A stretch of DNA of 64,000 nt from Oscillospiraceae bacterium (GTDB lineage Bacteria; Bacillota; Clostridia; Oscillospirales; Ruminococcaceae). The stretch lies in the NCBI GenBank assembly GCA_017541275.1, contig JAFXZM010000020.1, forward strand, positions 1-64,000, read 5' to 3'. This document shows, piece after piece, positions 60,640 through 64,000 of the stretch. Within the stretch, counting starts at the first letter, position 1, and each line of letters begins with the position of its first letter. The notes below the pieces were generated by a model, which did no database searches, was not told the origin of the DNA, and was given only the letters and a program-made list of their open reading frames with translations. The translations under genes and the position numbers were made by a program.

Positions 60640-61452
60640 TCAGTTTGCTGCGGGAGTAAACGGCTTGCCCTCTGCGTTCAGCCATGCGGGCGGTGTCCCG
60701 TCATATTCGGTCACGACTGCTTTTTCGATCACGATCTGCTTTTTCGGCTTGCTGTTCGCATCGACTGCTGCTTTCTGAATTTCAAGGACATATTCCATAC
60801 CGTCAAAGACCTGTCCGAACACTTCGTATCCGCCGTCGAGGTACGGCACGCCGCCGACCTGCTTATAGAGCGCCTCCGCCTCCGGAGAGAACGAATAGCC
60901 TTTTTCACGGTACAACGCGAATTCTTCCGCAGTCGGAATCGTTCCGGTGACGATATAGAACTGGCTCTTGTTCAGCTTATCCGATCCGATCGCATATGCG
61001 ACTGCGCCGGTCACATGGCACAGATCCGGCGAAATCGTCTGGGCAAAGCCCTGCTCGCTGCCCCATGCATCCACACCGCCGGTGCCGTTGCCCTTGGGGT
61101 CGCCGCCCTGAATCACAAATCCGTCCACGACGCGGTGGAAGATCAGGTCATCATAAAAGCCGCTTTCGGCCAGCTTCCGGAAGTTCTCAGCGCCCTTTTC
61201 GGTTTTGTCCGGAAAGAGGCGGATCTTTACATCGCCGTAATTCCGGATTGTCAGCACGACGATCGGCTCACCCTTCTCCGGAAGCGAGAAATTTGCGATT
61301 TCGCTTGCATTCACGACAGTCTGCTCTGCGATCTCATTCGCAGCGGCGCCGCTGTCGAGTGTGACTTCCTTTTTTCCGCAGGCAGACATGCCGCAGAGAA
61401 GTGTCCCGCACAGCAGAATCGCTGTTGTTTTTCGCATCAGATGCTTTCGCAT
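60640..61452 (-). CDS. Peptidyl-prolyl isomerase, cyclophilin-type lipoprotein
   Basis: Extracellular foldase. The lipobox CGMSAC (Cys about residue 25) is followed by a short spacer and a full cyclophilin domain. FYDDLIFHRVVDGFVIQGGDP is the catalytic strand with the Phe-His-Arg and Gln of active enzymes, and QFYIVTG is also present. 270 aa. An in-frame TTG at 61461 and ATG at 61437 are other possible starts; ATG 61452 is chosen, 12 bases from AGGA. It may help fold secreted cellulosomal proteins (inference). Own promoter at 61532-61560. Confidence 0.92.
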   Translation of the reverse strand: MRKHLMRKTTAILLCGTLLCGMSACGKKEVTLDSGAAANEIAEQTVVNASEIANFSLPEKGEPIVVLTIRNYGDVKIRLFPDKTEKGAENFRKLAESGFYDDLIFHRVVDGFVIQGGDPKGNGTGGVDAWGSEQGFAQTISPDLCHVTGAVAYAIGSDKLNKSQFYIVTGTIPTAEEFALYREKGYSFSPEAEALYKQVGGVPYLDGGYEVFGQVFDGMEYVLEIQKAAVDANSKPKKQIVIEKAVVTEYDGTPPAWLNAEGKPFTPAAN

Positions 61453-61531
61453 AAGAAACAATCATCCTTTCCGCACGTTTTTTGCACCGCAAAAGGGTAC
61501 AATACCGGCGTGCAGTTATTGTTCCGATTCT

Positions 61532-61560
61532 ATTATATCACGTTTTTTTTGATTTGTAAA
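61532..61560 (-). promoter_or_regulatory. Promoter of the cyclophilin lipoprotein gene
   Basis: On the minus strand TTTACA (61555-61560), 17 bases, TATAAT (61532-61537). Confidence 0.82.
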
Positions 61561-61654
61561 GCAAAAATTCATAATTCCGTCATATTTTTCTAAGAAAAAT
61601 TTGACCCGCTGCCGGATTTCTTGCATATTACGCCAAAGGAAGCGCAGGCACGGT

Positions 61655-62476
61655 TTATTCGGCGGTTTCAAATGTGCCGATCTCGACTGCGGTAATGATG
61701 ATATCCTCCTTCGGGCGCTGGTCATCCACCTCGCCGACCAGCTCCGCGCCGGTAATCGCTTCGAGAATCTCCCAGCCCTCGATGAGCTGGCCGAACACCG
61801 TGATCTGCTGCGAATAATTCGGGATGCCGCCGTGCTCTATGAACGCTTCGGCTATAATCTGTGCACCCTCGCTATCGTCCTCGCGCAGTCCGTCCTGAAT
61901 TTCCTCTGTCATTTCGATCGAATCCGCGACCAGAAACCGGCTGCCGCAGTAGACATCCTGCCGCCCGACCAGCGCCTTGAAAAAGCTCCGCTCCGTTCCG
62001 GTCGTCAATGAGCAGAGTGCGCCGCGGAACGGCCAGAGCTTCGGGGAAAGCTCCTGCGGGACACGCTCCTGTGCCGTGCCGGCCTTGCCCTGCGGCAGAT
62101 TGCCCTCCGCATCTGCGCTGCCGCCTGCAAAAAACACATCCTGCTCGACGCGGAAAATATATGTACCGTCATAATATCCGCTCTCTGCGAGCTCACAGAA
62201 ATTTGCCACGGACTTCGGGGCGATTTCCGGGTACAGCTTGAACGTCATATCCCCGGCGGTCGTGTGCATCACGGCAATTTTGTCGCCCTTCTGCGGCTCC
62301 TCAAACTGAACCAGCTCGATGTCCTCATAGTTGATGACACCCTTGTAGCGCCGCATCATCATGAACCAGAACGAAAAGGCCAGCGACGACAGCAGCGTGA
62401 ATACCATGCAGAGCGTCAGGGTTCGGATCAGACGCTTTTTGCCGGGCGTTTTCGGCTTGGGGCCTGTTAATCTCAT
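61655..62476 (-). CDS. Membrane-anchored cyclophilin-like protein, catalytic motif altered
   Basis: A basic N terminus (KPKTPGKKRLIR) and one membrane helix (about 19-41) anchor a cyclophilin domain outside the cell. The strand that reads FHRV...IQGGDP in active enzymes is here YIFRVEQDVFFAGGSAD: the conserved His next to Arg is missing and the Gln is replaced by Ala, while the Arg is kept. Thus reduced or no isomerase activity is expected, and it may be a chaperone or a binding protein. The remaining fold (TTAGDMTFKLYPEIAPKSVANF, ITVFGQLIEGWEILEAI) is intact. Start ATG 62476 follows GGAAGAATC. Own promoter just upstream. Confidence 0.85.
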   Translation of the reverse strand: MRLTGPKPKTPGKKRLIRTLTLCMVFTLLSSLAFSFWFMMMRRYKGVINYEDIELVQFEEPQKGDKIAVMHTTAGDMTFKLYPEIAPKSVANFCELAESGYYDGTYIFRVEQDVFFAGGSADAEGNLPQGKAGTAQERVPQELSPKLWPFRGALCSLTTGTERSFFKALVGRQDVYCGSRFLVADSIEMTEEIQDGLREDDSEGAQIIAEAFIEHGGIPNYSQQITVFGQLIEGWEILEAITGAELVGEVDDQRPKEDIIITAVEIGTFETAE

Positions 62477-62515
62477 ATCGGTGATTCTTCCTTTTATTTC
62501 AGATTATACTTCTTC

Positions 62516-62543
62516 ATTATACCACAAATCGCCGGAAAGTCAA
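62516..62543 (-). promoter_or_regulatory. Promoter of the second cyclophilin gene
   Basis: On the minus strand TTGACT (62538-62543), 16 bases, TATAAT (62516-62521). Confidence 0.75.
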
Positions 62544-62570
62544 GATGCAGAGCTGAAATAATTACAGGCT

Positions 62571-62632
62571 GCACCGCACAAAGCCCGCCGGCTGCTCCGG
62601 CGCTGCCTGTGCATCACGGCTTTGTGCGGTGC
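62571..62632 (-). terminator. Large hairpin downstream of mazF
   Basis: GCACCGCACAAAGCC (62571-62585) pairs with GGCTTTGTGCGGTGC (62618-62632), 15 bp, with an inner CGCCGG/CCGGCG stem in the 32-base loop. On the minus strand only scattered T residues follow, so termination is likely but not certain. Confidence 0.7.
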
Positions 62633-62665
62633 TCTGCCGGAGAAAACCCGGACTGCATGATGCGC

Positions 62666-63076
62666 TCAGGCAGTCCCGTACATCACCGGCCGCTCAGGAC
62701 GGTGCGTGCGGTGCGGGCGCGGGATCAGCCCGAAGCTCACCTCCAGCGCATGATCGACCTCCCGCAGCACCTCGCGCGGGATCTCCCCCATGCACTCCTT
62801 CAGGCGCTGCTTGTCGATCGTCCGGATCTGCTCCAGCAGAATCACGCTGTCCTTCCGCAGCCCGCACCCCGCCGACGGCAGCGAAATATGTGTCGGCAGC
62901 TTCGCCTTGTCAAGCCGGCTCGTGATTGCCGCCGCGATGACCGTCGGGCTGTACCGGTTGCCCACGTCATTCTGGATAATCAGCACAGGCCGGATGCCGC
63001 CCTGCTCTGAACCGACGACCGGACTGAGGTCTGCATAATATATTTCTCCGCGCTTCACTGTTATCATCTCAATCAT
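62666..63076 (-). CDS. mazF: MazF/PemK-family endoribonuclease toxin
   Basis: mRNA interferase of the type II toxin-antitoxin class, closest in layout to Bacillus NdoA/Endo[32 protein letters not shown] and the [14 protein letters not shown] strand (given here as landmarks: [24 protein letters not shown]) include the catalytic Arg; LPTHISLP and [17 protein letters not shown] follow. The usual mazE antitoxin is not visible upstream (63077-63407) or downstream. The start is ATG 63076 or ATG 63067; AAAGGAAG precedes both at less than ideal distance. ~20 extra residues after the normal C terminus are Arg/Pro-rich. Confidence 0.9.
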   Translation of the reverse strand: MIEMITVKRGEIYYADLSPVVGSEQGGIRPVLIIQNDVGNRYSPTVIAAAITSRLDKAKLPTHISLPSAGCGLRKDSVILLEQIRTIDKQRLKECMGEIPREVLREVDHALEVSFGLIPRPHRTHRPERPVMYGTA

Positions 63077-63407
63077 GCTTCCTTTCGTTTTGCCGGTGCT
63101 CCGGCCTCTGCGGATAGTCTGCCCGGTTTCCGGCCGTTTAATCATTCCGCAGGGATTCCTGCTCTATCGTATGTCGGATGCTGTCAATCCGTGACTGATT
63201 CAGGGGATTTCTGCGCCGGCAGGCATGCCGTGATAATACACAAAAAGTCACGCTTCAAATCTGCCAGATTGTGCAATGCGCAGAAAATAATTTGTTAAAT
63301 CATAAATTTTGCACGCAAACGTGCAAAATTTTGCCGATTTGTACCCCGTTATTGAACGGCACCTGTGATACGCTCTCTCCCGCATCTGCCGTTCGGAATT
63401 CAGCCAT
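63077..63407. other. A+T-rich intergenic region between mazF and the prophage edge
   Basis: 331 bases without a supportable gene. The part at 63230-63340 is markedly A+T rich and contains the perfect palindrome at 63304-63331. No antitoxin frame and no tRNA or clear attachment-site duplication could be seen. Confidence 0.6.
63304..63331. promoter_or_regulatory. Perfect palindrome, possible operator
   Basis: AAATTTTGCACG (63304-63315) and CGTGCAAAATTT (63320-63331), 12-bp arms around CAAA. The symmetric shape and position about 75 bases before the terminase gene fit a repressor operator or a processing stem; a terminator for mazF is unlikely, as mazF is read away from it. Confidence 0.5.
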
Positions 63408-63998
63408 ATGGCAATCAAATTTCTGCGAAAGGCGGTCGATCTTCACATGGACAATTTGCAGGGAAAGCGCAGAGCCTTCTGCCGCTGGTATCTCGAACGC
63501 GGCAATGTCCGGGAGGCTGCGCTCCGCGCGGGCTGTGACCCCGCAAATGCGGAGGAGGAGGGCCTCGCGATGCTCCGGATGCCCTCCTGCCGCTCGTATC
63601 TCTCCCGGCTCGCTGCACAGCCGCCCCTCCCCTTGCAGAGCCTCGTCATCGCCGGGCTCTCGCGTCTCGCGTTCGGCGCAGCAAATGATGCCGCTAAGCT
63701 CGTTTTCGCCGAAAAGTCCCTCACTGATGCGCAGATCGAACAGCTCGACCTGTTCCATGTCACCAGCATCAAGCAGGACAAGGCCGGCGGCATTGAGATC
63801 AGGCTCGCAGACCGGCAGCAGGCAATGGAAAAGCTGCTCGAATGCGCCTGTGCCTCCGATTCTGCCGCCGCTGCCTCGGCACTGCTCTCCGCGCTCGGTG
63901 CAGACAGAGAGGAGGTGACACAATCCTGTGAACCCGATCTCCCTGCAGCCCTTCTCGGACAAGCAGAAGACTGTTCTGACATGGTGGTGCAGACCTGA
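63408..63998 (+). CDS. Phage terminase small subunit-like protein
   Basis: Probable DNA-recognition subunit of a tailed-phage packaging terminase. LQGKRRAFCRWYLERGNVREAALRAGCD (about 16-43; key residues K20, F23, Y27, A35, G41) is the helix-turn-helix region typical of clostridial phage small terminases. The remainder is less conserved, and the length of 196 aa is normal. Start uncertain: ATG 63408 or ATG 63447, neither with a good ribosome site; the conserved part begins near the second. The 3' end overlaps the apparent large-subunit start in another frame. Confidence 0.78.
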   Translation: MAIKFLRKAVDLHMDNLQGKRRAFCRWYLERGNVREAALRAGCDPANAEEEGLAMLRMPSCRSYLSRLAAQPPLPLQSLVIAGLSRLAFGAANDAAKLVFAEKSLTDAQIEQLDLFHVTSIKQDKAGGIEIRLADRQQAMEKLLECACASDSAAAASALLSALGADREEVTQSCEPDLPAALLGQAEDCSDMVVQT

Positions 63999-64000
63999 AA
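63928..64000 (+). CDS. Phage terminase large subunit, N-terminal fragment (partial)
   Basis: The last 73 bases, read from GTG 63928, encode NPISLQPFSDKQKTVLTWW and a few more residues before the window ends. The FSxKQ...LTWW start is the usual beginning of large terminase subunits that continue to the Walker A (RSGKT-like) ATPase. GGAGGTGA lies about 12 bases before GTG. The reading overlaps the small-subunit gene by 71 bases, which is long but known in phages. The rest is outside the window. Confidence 0.65.
   Translation, partial: MNPISLQPFSDKQKTVLTWWCRPE

Overview
The window looks like a chromosomal segment of a cellulolytic, Gram-positive gut Ruminococcus-type bacterium (Bacillota, Oscillospiraceae). 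Pointers are a family 9 cellulase with a C-terminal dockerin, three more dockerin proteins, a cellobiose 2-epimerase, Thr-rich linkers, strong Shine-Dalgarno sequences, a SpoIIR homologue, a single-chain glycyl-tRNA synthetase and GTP-type PEP carboxykinase. Base composition is G+C rich by eye (mid-50s percent), which fits a species like R. champanellensis better than R. flavefaciens. The species is an inference, not a match.

Layout. 0.3-8 kb: SpoU/TrmH methyltransferase, a wall-anchored secreted protein, an ECF sigma/anti-sigma pair, a palindrome-rich non-coding island, and a FeoA-FeoB iron transporter with its small Cys-rich partner. 8-20 kb: surE, an EFR1-type ferredoxin protein, a membrane HD-GYP protein, then a plus-strand lepA-hemW-GNAT-lipoprotein-CotH run, facing pckG. 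20-24.5 kb: spoIIR, fba, nspC, rarA. 24.5-32.5 kb is the cellulose block: a dockerin lipoprotein (phosphodiester glycosidase fold), the GH9 cellulase, and cellobiose 2-epimerase translationally coupled to secA. 32.6-45.6 kb: a GtrB-like glycosyltransferase, murD, galK, an aminotransferase, glyS, a BspA-LRR dockerin protein, an SGNH-hydrolase lipoprotein, then prs and ppa.

45.9-54.1 kb is the least ordinary part. After an MFS transporter there is a tight minus-strand run of nine genes behind one good promoter: a nucleoside deaminase, a degenerate MNT (nucleotidyltransferase fold) protein, a HEPN protein, three RCC1-propeller proteins, a DUF6273-like protein, an Ala/Pro-rich membrane protein and a CYTH protein. 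Five of them share a short N-terminal module (T-x-F-x-L-[SND]-x-x-E-[KRQ]) joined to unrelated C-terminal domains. I consider this the best candidate for an undescribed system.

54-64 kb: a zinc-ribbon membrane protein, an LRR-cysteine peptidase-dockerin protein, rlmH, walJ-like MBL hydrolase, murA, two cyclophilin-type proteins (the second lacking key catalytic residues), an apparently orphan MazF toxin, and the start of a prophage (terminase small subunit and first codons of the large subunit) at the right edge.

No rRNA or tRNA genes, CRISPR arrays or intact insertion sequences were seen. Dispersed palindromic and MITE-like repeats occupy several intergenic gaps. All percentages and alignments are by eye; no searches were run.
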